Source: Cellulosimicrobium sp. Marseille-Q4280
Lineage (GTDB): Bacteria > Actinomycetota > Actinomycetes > Actinomycetales > Cellulomonadaceae
Assembly: GCF_943181405.1 (NCBI RefSeq)
Contig: NZ_CALPBY010000001.1
Span: 434,001-498,000, forward strand
Length of the DNA: 64,000 bases
Direction: 5' to 3'
The position numbers were made by a program, and so were the translations under genes. Positions 44,029 through 53,184 of this stretch are shown here, one piece after another. The number at the start of each line of letters is the position of its first letter. Positions within the stretch are counted from its first letter, which is position 1. The notes under the pieces are model-generated. The model was not told the DNA's origin. It ran no database searches and was given only the letters and a program-made list of their open reading frames with translations.

Positions 44029-45630
44029 TCACGCCGCGCCGCCGGGCACGTCGCTGGACCAGCGGCGTGCCCGGCCGTCGCCGAGCCGGGCCGGGCTCAC
44101 CTCGTGCACGGTGACGGACCGTCCGAGCAGCTGCCCGACGGCGGCGCCCGCCTCCCGCGCGGCGCTCGCCCCGGCGGCGCCCGGCGCGTCGGGGACCACG
44201 TCGAGCACGACGCTCCCGTCGGCGTCCTGGTGGAGCTGCCACGCCGCCATGCCGTTCGCCTGCAGGTGCTGGGCGGCGTCGACCGACGGCACCCACGCAC
44301 CGTCGGGCCGCAGGTACCGCACGGGGGAACGGCCCTCGAGGTCGTGGAGCTCGACCCGCCCGCCGCGCCGCACGATCCGGGCGTGGTCGCCGGTGCGGTA
44401 GCGCAGGAGGGGGAGGTACGGGTTCTCGTCGACGGTGACGACGACCTCGCCGCGGCCGCCGTCGATGACCGGGGTGCCGTCGTCGGCAAGGATCTCGACC
44501 CACACGCGTCGACCGGTCACGACGACGAACGGCCCGCCGTCGACGCGTGACGCGACGGCTCCCGTCTCGCGCAGGCCGTAGAGGTCGACGACGGGGACGT
44601 CCCACGTGGCGCGCAGGCGTGACCGTGCGACGTCGGACAGGTGCGCGGCCCCGCTGACGAGCGCGACGGGGTGCAGGTCGAGCCCGGCGTCGGCGAGGCG
44701 TGCGAGCGCGAGCAGCGGGAGCGGCGAGCTCGACACGACCTGCGGGTCCTGCGCCGTGAGGAACGCCTCGCGGTCGCCGGGGCGCGTCCACGCGCCGGGG
44801 TCGAGGTTGACGCGCGCCATGCTCGGCGCGGAGACGCCCGGACCGCGCCGGAACCCCGTCATCGCCGACGCGTACGTGAACGCCTGCCGCTGGTCCACGA
44901 GGTTCATCAGGCCCAGCCGGCCGGGCTCCGGCGCCCAGGCCGCGCCCGCGCCCGTGACGAGGTGCTGCAGGAGCACGAGGTCCGCCGCGACCGCCACGGG
45001 GTGCAGCGGGATGCGGATCGCCGCTCCCGTGCTGCCCGAGCTCGACCCCTCGAGCACGCGACCGAGGGGCACGTCGACGGGGACGAACGACGCGACGTCA
45101 CGGCGCAGGTCGTCGCGCGTGACGGGAGCGACGGCGGCCAGGGGTGAGGCGGCGCCGCTCTCGCCGCGGTCGCGGGCCCGCCGGTAGCGCGGCACGACGG
45201 CGTGCGCCCTGGCCACGAGGTCCCGCACCCAGCCGGGCGGTTCGGTGTACGGCCTGCCGGGCGTGACCCTGTCCGCGGCGTCGGAGGACCGCGCGGTCCC
45301 GTCCGGCTCGTCGGGTGACCCCGAGGCGAGGCGTGCCGCGACGTCGTCGAGGAGGGGCAGGTCGTCGGTGCGCAGCCGGTCTCCGGTGACGTGGACCCAG
45401 ACCGGGGCGGCGGGATCACGGCGCACGGCGTCGAGGGCGTCGCGGCCGGCGGCGTCGAGCGTGGGCCAGCGCTCGGCGTCGGTGAGCGCGACGGCGCCAC
45501 CCGGGGCGTACTCGCCGAGCGCGAGGCCGTCGTCCGGCGCGACGGCCGGGGGTGGGTCCGTGCGTGCGGCCGGGAGCGCGCCCGGGCGCGGCTCGTCGGG
45601 CGTGCCCGCGGTCCCGGGTCCTGTCGTCAC
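44029..45630 (-). CDS. Adenylate-forming enzyme of the PaaK (phenylacetate-CoA ligase-like) type
   Basis: 533 aa from GTG 45630 (GGAGGAG just ahead). The ATP-binding loop is LEGSSSGSTGAAIRIPLHP (S-S-G-S-T-G), followed by VVSSSPLPLLALARL, VDLYGLRETGAV (the Y-G-x-x-E motif), YRTGDHARI (the G-D motif near the hinge) and a small C-terminal domain with a possible catalytic-Lys-poor end. The N-terminal 170 residues are a separate Asp/Pro-rich region not typical of PaaK. Last gene of the moxR operon with a 29-base gap. It may activate a carboxylic acid for transfer. Partner thiol unknown. Confidence 0.8.
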   Translation of the reverse strand: MTTGPGTAGTPDEPRPGALPAARTDPPPAVAPDDGLALGEYAPGGAVALTDAERWPTLDAAGRDALDAVRRDPAAPVWVHVTGDRLRTDDLPLLDDVAARLASGSPDEPDGTARSSDAADRVTPGRPYTEPPGWVRDLVARAHAVVPRYRRARDRGESGAASPLAAVAPVTRDDLRRDVASFVPVDVPLGRVLEGSSSGSTGAAIRIPLHPVAVAADLVLLQHLVTGAGAAWAPEPGRLGLMNLVDQRQAFTYASAMTGFRRGPGVSAPSMARVNLDPGAWTRPGDREAFLTAQDPQVVSSSPLPLLALARLADAGLDLHPVALVSGAAHLSDVARSRLRATWDVPVVDLYGLRETGAVASRVDGGPFVVVTGRRVWVEILADDGTPVIDGGRGEVVVTVDENPYLPLLRYRTGDHARIVRRGGRVELHDLEGRSPVRYLRPDGAWVPSVDAAQHLQANGMAAWQLHQDADGSVVLDVVPDAPGAAGASAAREAGAAVGQLLGRSVTVHEVSPARLGDGRARRWSSDVPGGAA

Positions 45631-45659
45631 GTCTCCTCCGTCGTTCGTCGGCTCGTCGG

Positions 45660-46283
45660 TCAGTAGTTCGCGTACTGCGCGGCGGCCTCCTTGGCCCGCT
45701 TCTCGGCGAGCTCGCGCGCGAGCTGCTCGGCCCGGCGCGCCTCCTCGGCCATCTCGCGCGCGATGCGCCGCTGCTCGGCCGTGCTCACGGCCGTCCACCG
45801 GTCCTGCGCGACCTCCGGGCTCTCGCCCGCGGGCCGCAGCCCGAGCTCTCGCAGCACCGCACGCGCGAGCTCCTCGCGCGCCGCCGGCTCGTGGACCCAC
45901 GCGGCCGCGGTCCGCAGCGTCGCGAGCTCGGGCACGAGCCGGGACACGAGCCCGACGAGCGCAGCGGGCGTCGCGGCGGCCCGGAGACCGGGGGCGGAGA
46001 GCAGGTGCTCGTCGCGCAGGAGCCAGCACACCGTCCCCGCGAGCGCCGCGTAGGGCGCGATCGCGCACAGCGCGTCCACCTCGCGCCGTGGGTCCCCGCG
46101 CAGGACGTCGACCGCGTGCGCCCCGGCGAGCATGTCGGCGGTGTCGGCGACGAGGGCGCCGACGACGACCGCGGGGTCGAGCACGTCCGGGGGCGTGTCG
46201 GCGAGGCGGCGCACGACGTCGGCGAGCGGCGGCCCCTCGACGGTGGACACCTCGGGCCGCGACCCGGTCTGGTCAGGGGACAC
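45660..46283 (-). CDS. Hypothetical helical protein of the moxR operon
   Basis: 207 aa from GTG 46283. It overlaps the end of the vWA gene by 11 bases and precedes the ligase gene. The middle is alanine-rich helix (VVVGALVADTADMLAG, LCAIAPYAALAGTVCWLL), and the last 45 residues form a highly charged helix (REMAEEARRAEQLARELAEK) likely to be a coiled coil, ending AAAQYANY. No known family. Its place in the operon suggests an adaptor between the MoxR/vWA machine and its target. Confidence 0.72.
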   Translation of the reverse strand: MSPDQTGSRPEVSTVEGPPLADVVRRLADTPPDVLDPAVVVGALVADTADMLAGAHAVDVLRGDPRREVDALCAIAPYAALAGTVCWLLRDEHLLSAPGLRAAATPAALVGLVSRLVPELATLRTAAAWVHEPAAREELARAVLRELGLRPAGESPEVAQDRWTAVSTAEQRRIAREMAEEARRAEQLARELAEKRAKEAAAQYANY

Positions 46284-48249
46284 GGCGTGCTCCTCCCGGT
46301 CGGTCGGCGCCGGACGAGGCACCTGTCGTCGCGCCCCACAGCTCACGTGCGAACGCCCGGGCGAACGCGACGAGGTCGCCCTGGGTCCGCACGGCGTGGA
46401 CCCGGTAGCCCACGGCGTAGTCCCGCACCTTCTCGGCGTACGCGTCCGACACGTCGAGGACGAGAGTCCCCCCGCCACCAGCGGCGGCGACGGCACGGGC
46501 CGCCGTGCTCTCGTGCGGCAGGACGAGCTCGGCGTCGGGCCGCCCGCCCCAGCGGTGGCGGACGACGTCGTCGAACATCGAGACCACGCCGTCGTCGGAG
46601 ATGACGGCGACGTGGCAGGGGCGCGTGCGCGTCGGCGGGGCGCCGTTCCGTGGGTCGCCGAGGTGGGTGCGCTCGAGCAGCGGCACGGGGAACGACGTCC
46701 CCCCGCCGAAGTGCGCGACCACCGCGTCGAGCACCCGGTCCTCGTCGCGCACGAAGCCGTCCGTGCCGGCGATCTGCTGCGGGCCGCTCCACGTCGTGGC
46801 CTGCACGCGCGCCCCGGCGCGCAGGGCCGAGAGGGCGAGGACGGCGCCCGCGAGCGCGATCGGCGCGACGCGCCGCGACGGGTCGGGCATGGACCCCGAC
46901 GAGTCGAGGTACAGGTCGAGGTCGACGGGCACGCGGTCGGGCTCGTCGCCCGCGTCCTCGTCGACGGAGCGTCGCACGGTCGTGAAGCCCGGTACGACGA
47001 CGGGCGAGCGCAGCAGCGAACCCGTCCAGTCCACCTCACCCAGGTCGTCGCCGACGTCCCACTGCTCGTGCGCGCCGAGCAGCGGCTCCGACGCGCGCAC
47101 GTGCTCGCGCACGGGGAACGGCACGAGCAGCGGTGCCGCGTGCTCGCGATACCAGCGTCGCGCCGACGCCGCGGCGTCCGACGTGAGCCCCAGCAGCCGC
47201 AGCGTCGCGTCGTAGTCGGCGGGCGCGAGGCTCTGGCCGCCCGCGTCGTGCGCGCCGGTGCCGTCCCCTCCCTGGCCGGTGGACGAGACCGACCCGGCGT
47301 CCGGCGCCTCGGCGAGGCCGTCGTCCGTGCCCAGGCCGAGGTCGCCGACGACGCGCGGGTCGAGCGCAGGGTGCTGCACGGGCGCGACCGCCCGCGGGTC
47401 GGTCGCGAGGCCGCCCGGCACGGCCCCGGCGACCTCGTCCTGCCCGCAGACCACGTGGGGCAGCGAGCTCCGCCGGCGCTGCAGGTGTCGCCGACGCGCC
47501 TCGCGATCGCCGTGCTCGGGTCGACCCTGGCTCCGCGCGTCCCGCGAGGTGGCGTCCGGCCCCGCCTCCGACGCGAGCAGCGTGCGCAGCAGCGCGGCGA
47601 ACCCGGCCGCGCCACCGACGGGGTCGTCCGCGTACGCGCGCACGAGGCGCGCGACGAGCACCGCCTCGCGCTCACCCACCGGGACGTCGGCCGAGGTCAG
47701 GTCGCCGCGCGGCAGCCCCCACAGGATCTCGTCCGCGCGCAGCACGGTCTGCATGACGACGCTCGTGCCCGGCCCGAGCGCGCGCCAGAGACCGGCCAGG
47801 TCGATCCCCGCGCGGCGCTGCAACCGGTCGTTGATGAGCAGGTCGCTCCAGAGGTTCGCGGTGAGCGCCGCGAGCTGGTCCTGGTCCACGAGCCCGGCGC
47901 GCGTGCGTGCGACGAGGAGCGCGCTCGTCGTGAGGTCGCCGGGCGAGAGCACGTGGTGCCCCACCTCGTGCGCGAGGACCGCGACCGCGTGGTCCTCGAT
48001 CCCCAGCGCCACGACCTCGGCGAGGTCCACGTGGACGCTCACGCGCGTCGTCGAGAACCAGGCGAACGAACCCACGTCCGCCGGTGCGGTGCCCGGGCCG
48101 TGCAGGGTCGGCGCGCCCAGGCGCGTGAAGCGTCCCCAGGCGGCGAGCGCCTCGGGCCACGCGGCCTGCCAGCGCCTGCGCAGCGCCCCGATCTCGTCCG
48201 TGACCTGGCCGGGGCGTGCGTCGGCTGAGTCCGCCGAGGGCGCGCTCAT
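46273..48249 (-). CDS. vWA-domain protein with N-terminal zincin-like (HEVGHH) domain
   Basis: 658 aa from ATG 48249, which overlaps the preceding stop (ATGA). The N-terminal half is a putative metallopeptidase domain with H-E-V-G-H-H at residues 94-99 (VLAHEVGHHVLSPGD), resembling vWA-linked predicted metallopeptidases. A His/Arg-rich linker follows. The C-terminal half is a von Willebrand A domain with the metal-ion site D-x-S-G-S (LYLDSSGSMPDPSRRV), TSFPVPLL (the Thr) and ISDDGVVSMFDD (the Asp). MoxR ATPases commonly work with such vWA proteins on metal-cofactor insertion or complex remodelling. Both functional motifs are intact. Confidence 0.88.
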   Translation of the reverse strand: MSAPSADSADARPGQVTDEIGALRRRWQAAWPEALAAWGRFTRLGAPTLHGPGTAPADVGSFAWFSTTRVSVHVDLAEVVALGIEDHAVAVLAHEVGHHVLSPGDLTTSALLVARTRAGLVDQDQLAALTANLWSDLLINDRLQRRAGIDLAGLWRALGPGTSVVMQTVLRADEILWGLPRGDLTSADVPVGEREAVLVARLVRAYADDPVGGAAGFAALLRTLLASEAGPDATSRDARSQGRPEHGDREARRRHLQRRRSSLPHVVCGQDEVAGAVPGGLATDPRAVAPVQHPALDPRVVGDLGLGTDDGLAEAPDAGSVSSTGQGGDGTGAHDAGGQSLAPADYDATLRLLGLTSDAAASARRWYREHAAPLLVPFPVREHVRASEPLLGAHEQWDVGDDLGEVDWTGSLLRSPVVVPGFTTVRRSVDEDAGDEPDRVPVDLDLYLDSSGSMPDPSRRVAPIALAGAVLALSALRAGARVQATTWSGPQQIAGTDGFVRDEDRVLDAVVAHFGGGTSFPVPLLERTHLGDPRNGAPPTRTRPCHVAVISDDGVVSMFDDVVRHRWGGRPDAELVLPHESTAARAVAAAGGGGTLVLDVSDAYAEKVRDYAVGYRVHAVRTQGDLVAFARAFARELWGATTGASSGADRPGGARRVP

Positions 48250-49493
48250 CGGGTCCACCGCACCAGGAGGACGTCGTACGAGCCGGTCCGGCTGAGGAGC
48301 ATGAGGCGACCGGACGGGGAGTCGACCGACGCGGAGCCGCTGAGGTCCGCCAGGTCCTCGGCGCGCACGGGTGCCGGAGCCCCGCCGCCCGCGCAGAACA
48401 TGTCGCCCGGGTCGAGGTGCGCGACCGTCTCCTCGGCGTGCGGGGCGCGGGCGACGAACGCCCCGTGGACGTCGGCGACGAGCGTCCAGTCGACCGTCCC
48501 GGCACCGTCGGGCGCGAGCAGGAGCCACCGCAGGCCCGGGTGCCGCGCGTCCGCGCCGACGACGACCGCGGGGGAGAGCCACGGCCCGCCGAACCCGCGG
48601 AACCCGCCGAACCGGCCGAGGACGTGTGCCGGGCCGTGGACGCCCCGCAGCAGGACGGTCGGCGCCGCGCCGTCGGTGTCGCCGAGACCCGGCCACCACC
48701 ACGGGTCGGCGGCGTGCCGGTCGAGGACGGTCACGAGATCGGGGCCACCGACCGTCTCGGCCCAGGCCGGCTCGTCGGTCGTCACGAGCGACAGCGCGGC
48801 CCGCGCGACGTGCTCCGGCAGGCGCCGCGCGGCGTCGAGGGCCGCGTCGCGGTAGCGCACGAGACCGCTGCGCCACGCCGCGACGAGCACCGCTCCGCGG
48901 ACCAGGTCGACGGTCCGCGCGGCGGTCGTGCCGGTCGTGCCGGTCGCGTTCGTGCCGTCCTCCGTGATCGGGTCGGGCGCGGACGCGTGCGCGGCGTCGA
49001 CGACGCGCCGGCTCCACGCCGTGAGGTCGCCGTGGGACCCGGGCCCGCCACCGACCGCGCGGGCGCCGTCCACGACGGCCGCCACCGTCACCGCGGGCGC
49101 GGTCGCGAGCCACCCTGTAAGACGCGGCACGACCTCGAGGACGGCTGCCCGCTCCGGACCGCCGGTGCGCCAGCGGCGCGCCGCCGCGAGCCGTGCGGTG
49201 ACGTCGACGAGCGCGTCGCACGTCGCGGCGAAGGCTTCCGCCGCGAGCCGGTCGGCGAGCGGCTCGGCCGCCTGGGCGACCTCGCGGACCGCGTCCGCGA
49301 GCACGTCCCGCTCGGCGCCGTGCGCGAGGGCGCGGGCGAGCACGGCGTCGTACCGGTCGCGCGCCGCGAGGGCGCGGCTCGCGAAGGCCGAGCTCGCGGT
49401 GGGCGCCGCCGTCGCGGTGGCGGCCTCGGGCGACGCCACGACGTCGGGTGACCGGGCGGCCTCGGGCGACCGGGCGGCGTCGGGCAGGGTCAC
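48246..49493 (-). CDS. Hypothetical protein between moxR and the vWA gene
   Basis: 415 aa from GTG 49493, overlapping the moxR stop by GTGA and overlapping the vWA start by ATGA. The N-terminal half is alanine/arginine-rich helix. The C-terminal half has beta-rich segments with many Trp (ADPWWWPGLGD), a Gly-rich FGGFRGFGGPWLSP and MFCAGGGAPAPV. No family is recognised. Its fixed place between the ATPase and the vWA protein is like the third component of other MoxR/vWA systems, so it may be the substrate-recognition part. That is inference. Confidence 0.75.
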   Translation of the reverse strand: MTLPDAARSPEAARSPDVVASPEAATATAAPTASSAFASRALAARDRYDAVLARALAHGAERDVLADAVREVAQAAEPLADRLAAEAFAATCDALVDVTARLAAARRWRTGGPERAAVLEVVPRLTGWLATAPAVTVAAVVDGARAVGGGPGSHGDLTAWSRRVVDAAHASAPDPITEDGTNATGTTGTTAARTVDLVRGAVLVAAWRSGLVRYRDAALDAARRLPEHVARAALSLVTTDEPAWAETVGGPDLVTVLDRHAADPWWWPGLGDTDGAAPTVLLRGVHGPAHVLGRFGGFRGFGGPWLSPAVVVGADARHPGLRWLLLAPDGAGTVDWTLVADVHGAFVARAPHAEETVAHLDPGDMFCAGGGAPAPVRAEDLADLSGSASVDSPSGRLMLLSRTGSYDVLLVRWTR

Positions 49494-51097
49494 GTGCCGC
49501 TCCAGCGCAGCCAGGTGAGGTAGTTGGTGTACCGCTGGTGGGCGTACTTCAGCGCGAGGGCGTCCTCGTAGACGTGCCCGTGGAGCTTGGCGTGCTGCTG
49601 CCAGGACGCGAGCACCTTCTCGATGCGGGCGAGACGCCGGCGCACGTCCGCCTCGGGCAGACCCTCCAGGCCGGCGGCCAGCTGGTCGAGGATCTCGCCG
49701 ACGTCGTCCCGGTCGTCGAGCCCCGTGGCGTCGTACTGGCGGCACGCGGTGTCGAACAGGTCGCGGATCCACGACACCCGGTCGGAGCGCAGCGGCTCGC
49801 GGTCGCGGTCGTCGAACGGCGCGGACTGCAGGTCGGGCAGCAGCTTGTCGTGCAGGACGAACGGGAGGACCGCGCGCAGGTCCGCGAGGTCCACCTCGGC
49901 GTTGCCGCGGAAGTACGCCATCGCCTTCGCGTACGCGACGAGCGACTGCAGCGCGCGGACGGACAGCCCGTTGAGCGTCTGCGCGCCCACGTCGCCGAGT
50001 CGGTCGCGGCCCGAGTCCGCCGTCGCGACCAGGTGGGGGTCCACGCCCGCGACACGTGCCGTGTCCTTCGTCCGGTACTCGAACTGCCACCCCGCGCGCT
50101 CGAGCACCTCGAGCTGGCTCGCGAAGAACTCGAGGCGACGGCGCACCGGCTCCGGGAGCGGCACGGCGAGGATCGCGGCGTGCAGCGCGGCGTGCTCCGC
50201 GGCGTCGAACACGATCTCCGGCGGCACGTTCTCCTCGGGCCGCACGCGCCGCTCCGCACGCGCGACGAGGTCGCCGAGGAAACGGTTGTTGAACGGCATC
50301 GCGTGCACGACGACGTCGATGCGGTCCCGCAGCGCGTCGACCACCTGGTACGTGCCGCCGCCCGCGTCGTCGTTCGCCGTGAGGTACCAGGCCGCGTCGC
50401 CCGTCTCGTAGACCTGGTCGTACACCTCGACGTACCCGTCCGCGAGGACGGTGAGCAGCGCCGACTGGGTGCGCGTCGGGATGCGGTTGTACTCGTCGAC
50501 GATCTTCACGCGCATGCCGAGCCACGACCGCCACGCGACGTCGACGTCGGCGAGGCTGTCCGCCTGCACGAGGTCCTTCGGCAGCGGCGTGCCGAACAGG
50601 TCCGAGACCGTGAGCTGCGGGTGCCCGTGCTGCATCGCGCGCCGCACCTCGCGCACCGGGTAGCCCGCGAGCACGCCCATGAGCACGGCGCTCGCGGTCT
50701 TGCCGCGGCCCGGCCCGCCGATCATCAGGCACCGCCCGCGCACCGCGAACGTCAGCAGCGGCAGCAGCACGAAGCTCGAGTAGGACTGGTCGCTCGGCAG
50801 GTTCAGCAGCGCCTTGGAGTCGCCGAGCCGAAAGCTCGTCTCCGCGGCGCCCGGTGCCGAGAACTCGACGTCGTAATGCGGGGAGATGATCGCGTGGTTG
50901 ACGACCCAGAAGTACGCCTGCCGCAGCTTCTCGTCGAGCGGCAGCCCGGTGCGCTTCTCGCCGTCGGTGCCTACCGCGTCGGCGACCGGCGTCCCGAACA
51001 GGTCGTCGACACCCAGGGCGAACGGGTCGCGGCCGTCCGTCCGACCTGTCGGCTGCGGCCGGGTCGGTGCGGAGGAGACGTGCTCGAGATCGGTCAC
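49490..51097 (-). CDS. MoxR-type AAA+ ATPase
   Basis: 535 aa from GTG 51097 (AGGA seven bases upstream; the longer reading from 51142 has no ribosome site). Walker A is IGGPGRGKTAS, Walker B VKIVDEYNRIPTRTQ (D-E-x-N-R), sensor 1 YLTANDD and an arginine-finger region with RDRIDVVVHAMPFNNRFL. The lid has RALQSLVAYAKAMAYFRGN. The N-terminal 90 residues are an added region, and the C-terminal 130 residues are helical. First gene of the operon running toward 44 kb. Copy B of the structured element lies about 80 bases upstream of its start. Confidence 0.92.
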   Translation of the reverse strand: MTDLEHVSSAPTRPQPTGRTDGRDPFALGVDDLFGTPVADAVGTDGEKRTGLPLDEKLRQAYFWVVNHAIISPHYDVEFSAPGAAETSFRLGDSKALLNLPSDQSYSSFVLLPLLTFAVRGRCLMIGGPGRGKTASAVLMGVLAGYPVREVRRAMQHGHPQLTVSDLFGTPLPKDLVQADSLADVDVAWRSWLGMRVKIVDEYNRIPTRTQSALLTVLADGYVEVYDQVYETGDAAWYLTANDDAGGGTYQVVDALRDRIDVVVHAMPFNNRFLGDLVARAERRVRPEENVPPEIVFDAAEHAALHAAILAVPLPEPVRRRLEFFASQLEVLERAGWQFEYRTKDTARVAGVDPHLVATADSGRDRLGDVGAQTLNGLSVRALQSLVAYAKAMAYFRGNAEVDLADLRAVLPFVLHDKLLPDLQSAPFDDRDREPLRSDRVSWIRDLFDTACRQYDATGLDDRDDVGEILDQLAAGLEGLPEADVRRRLARIEKVLASWQQHAKLHGHVYEDALALKYAHQRYTNYLTWLRWSGT

Positions 51098-51177
51098 GGG
51101 CCGATCCTGCCATCCCTCGTCGTCGGTCAGCAGGTGGTCCACAGGTCGTCCGCGCGGTGCAGGTCAGCGGGGTTCCC

Positions 51178-51260
51178 GGGTGGCGGCGGCGGGTCTACCA
51201 TCCGGACCCTCGTTCCTCGGGTCCTCCCGCCAGACCCACCACGACCCGCCGCCGCCACCC
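51178..51260. other. Structured element, copy B (leader of moxR / 3' region of nadR)
   Basis: Outer stem of 16 perfect pairs (51178-51193 with 51245-51260, GGGTGGCGGCGGCGGG), free strand TCTACCATCC (51194-51203), inner hairpin GGACCC/GGGTCC (51204-51209, 51219-51224) with loop TCGTTCCTC, and free strand TCCCGCCAGACCCACCACGA (51225-51244). Compared with copy A both stems have changed bases on both sides. It lies between two minus-strand genes, after nadR and before moxR. Confidence 0.75.
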
Positions 51261-51326
51261 GTCCACCCCGCTCGTCGTCCGCCTCACCTCAGCAGCGGGC
51301 ATCCCCGGGCCCGGTGCCGAGCGCCC

Positions 51327-52454
51327 TCAGAAGGCGTCGGTGCCGGCCTGGGGGAGCGGGTCGGCGACGTACCGCGGGGTCGTGAGCAGCGGCCCGACGG
51401 CGGCCAGCGCCACGGCGAGCCGGGTCGCCCGGTCACCCCTCACCTCGAACCACGGGACACCGGGGCGGTCACCGTCCGGGGACGACAGCTCCGCCGGGCC
51501 GAGGTGGCGGACGACGTCGGCCGGGTCGGCGAGGTGCGGTCCGGTCGCGGCGAGCACCTCGCGGAAGCGGTCCTGCATCGCGTGGCGCACGTGCTCGCCG
51601 TCGCGCGTGCCGTCCTGGACGAACGGGATCTCGTCGCCGGTGAGGACGTAGAGGTCGGGACGCCGGGCGGCGGCCAGCGCCTCGACGCCCGGGGAGCGGT
51701 GACCGACGTAGCGCTCGTGCCACAGCGTCGTCGCGAGCACGTCGGTGTCGCAGACCAGGAGCGGCATGGGCGCGGTCGCGGCGGCGTCGTCCTCGCGCCG
51801 GGCCTGCTCGCGCGCGACGAGGTCGAACTCCGCGGTGTGCCACGGCGCCGTCGGTCCGCCGGGTCGGTCCACGGACCACTCGCGGCCGAACTCGAGGACG
51901 GGGTCGAGGCCGAGGTGCCCGGCGAGGTCGCTCGCGAGCGTCGTCGAGCCCGTGGACTCGGCCCCGAGCACGACGACGCGCCGCACGTACCAGGACCGCA
52001 CGGCCGCGGGCAGCGCCCACCAGTGGGCCGCGGGGTCGGCGCGGACCGCCGAGCCGGACACCGGCAGGTTCCGGCGGTCGGGGTCCACCTGGACCCACGT
52101 GGCGTCGAAGCGCCGTGCGAGCTCGACGCCGTACCGGTCCGAGGTGAGCACCGCGTCGACGGGCGGGTCGTCCGGGTCGAGGAGTGCGCGCATGACCTTG
52201 ACGTGCTCGTCCCACGCGTGCGGGTCGGCGTAGTCCACGGGCGCGTCGTCGAGCCCGTGCACGACGCGCGCCCCCGGGGCCTCGGCGCGCAGCCAGTCGG
52301 CGCGCAGCGCGGCGGGGATCGACTCGCGCGTCGACGCGAGCACCTCGACCGTGACGCGCTCGCACCGGGCGAGCGCGGTGCGTACGAGCTGGAGGTGGCC
52401 CGCGTGCGGCGGGTAGAACTTCCCGATCACGAGACCGTGGGCGAACTCCCTCAC
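51327..52454 (-). CDS. nadR: NadR-type NMN adenylyltransferase / nicotinamide riboside kinase
   Basis: 375 aa from GTG 52454, overlapping the pnuC stop (GTGA). The N-terminal nucleotidyltransferase domain begins GLVIGKFYPPHAGHLQL, with the H-A-G-H motif, and has NLPVSGSAVR (I-S-G-T/S-x-x-R). The C-terminal kinase domain (from about 158) has a P-loop-like VLGAESTGSTTLA in which the Lys is replaced by Ser170. It also has GREWSVDR and LVCDTDVLATTLWHE. Functions in salvage of nicotinamide riboside brought in by PnuC. The altered P-loop leaves kinase activity in question. No N-terminal repressor domain. Confidence 0.92.
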   Translation of the reverse strand: MREFAHGLVIGKFYPPHAGHLQLVRTALARCERVTVEVLASTRESIPAALRADWLRAEAPGARVVHGLDDAPVDYADPHAWDEHVKVMRALLDPDDPPVDAVLTSDRYGVELARRFDATWVQVDPDRRNLPVSGSAVRADPAAHWWALPAAVRSWYVRRVVVLGAESTGSTTLASDLAGHLGLDPVLEFGREWSVDRPGGPTAPWHTAEFDLVAREQARREDDAAATAPMPLLVCDTDVLATTLWHERYVGHRSPGVEALAAARRPDLYVLTGDEIPFVQDGTRDGEHVRHAMQDRFREVLAATGPHLADPADVVRHLGPAELSSPDGDRPGVPWFEVRGDRATRLAVALAAVGPLLTTPRYVADPLPQAGTDAF

Positions 52455-53077
52455 CGGGCCGACCCCGCGTCGTCGGGCACGACGAGACCAGCGGGGACGC
52501 CCGGCGTCTGCTCCGGACCCGGCACGCGCCGCGCCGCCGACCACTCCCGCAGGCCCTGGACGCACAGGGCGACGAACCCGACGTAGAGCACCGCGGTGAG
52601 CCACAGCCCCTGGCTCGCGTAGAGGCCCACGAGCACGACGTCCGTGGCGATCCACACCCACCAGTTCCCGATCCACTTGCGCCCGAGCATCGTCTGGGCG
52701 AGCAGGCTCGACGACGTGGTGAGCGCGTCCCAGAACGGCACGGTCGAGTCGGTCCACGCGGTGAGGACCGCGAAGAGCACGGCCGTGCACACGGCCGCCG
52801 CGACGATCCCGACCACCCACGCGGCGCGCGGCGTCCGGTGGACCACGAGCCCGCCGCGGTCAGGACCCCCGCGCAGCCACCAGTACCAGCCGAGCGCGCC
52901 GAGCACGAGGTACACGACCTGCAGGCCCGCGTTGGCGTACAGGCCCGTGCCGGTGAAGAGCACGAGGAACACGACGTTGTTGGCCAGCCCGACGGGAAAC
53001 GTCCACACGTTCTGCCGCACCGCGAGCCACACGCAGGCCGCGCCCGTGACGAACCCCAGGATCTCCTCGACGCTCAC
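52451..53077 (-). CDS. pnuC: Nicotinamide riboside transporter PnuC
   Basis: 208 aa with seven predicted membrane helices. The family blocks are TFPVGLANNVVFLVLF (N-terminal), YWWLRGG, and the W-x-x-W-type substrate-site motif GNWWVWIATDVVLVGLY. It facilitates uptake of nicotinamide riboside, which the coupled nadR product then phosphorylates and adenylylates. GTG at 53077 is the start. The gene is divergent from osmC with about 107 bases between them. Confidence 0.94.
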   Translation of the reverse strand: MSVEEILGFVTGAACVWLAVRQNVWTFPVGLANNVVFLVLFTGTGLYANAGLQVVYLVLGALGWYWWLRGGPDRGGLVVHRTPRAAWVVGIVAAAVCTAVLFAVLTAWTDSTVPFWDALTTSSSLLAQTMLGRKWIGNWWVWIATDVVLVGLYASQGLWLTAVLYVGFVALCVQGLREWSAARRVPGPEQTPGVPAGLVVPDDAGSAR

Positions 53078-53184
53078 GGGCGCTCACTCTACGAGGCCGG
53101 GATGCCCGACGGCGCGGGGCCGGGTTACGGTCGGGACGAACCCGGGCGCGTCCCCGGGACCCTCGACGTCGAAGGAGCACCCGC

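Noticed and set aside
44605-45187. Plus-strand frame opposite the PaaK-like gene with Ser/Arg-rich translation
   Set aside because: No ribosome site or domain; antisense to intact adenylate-forming motifs.
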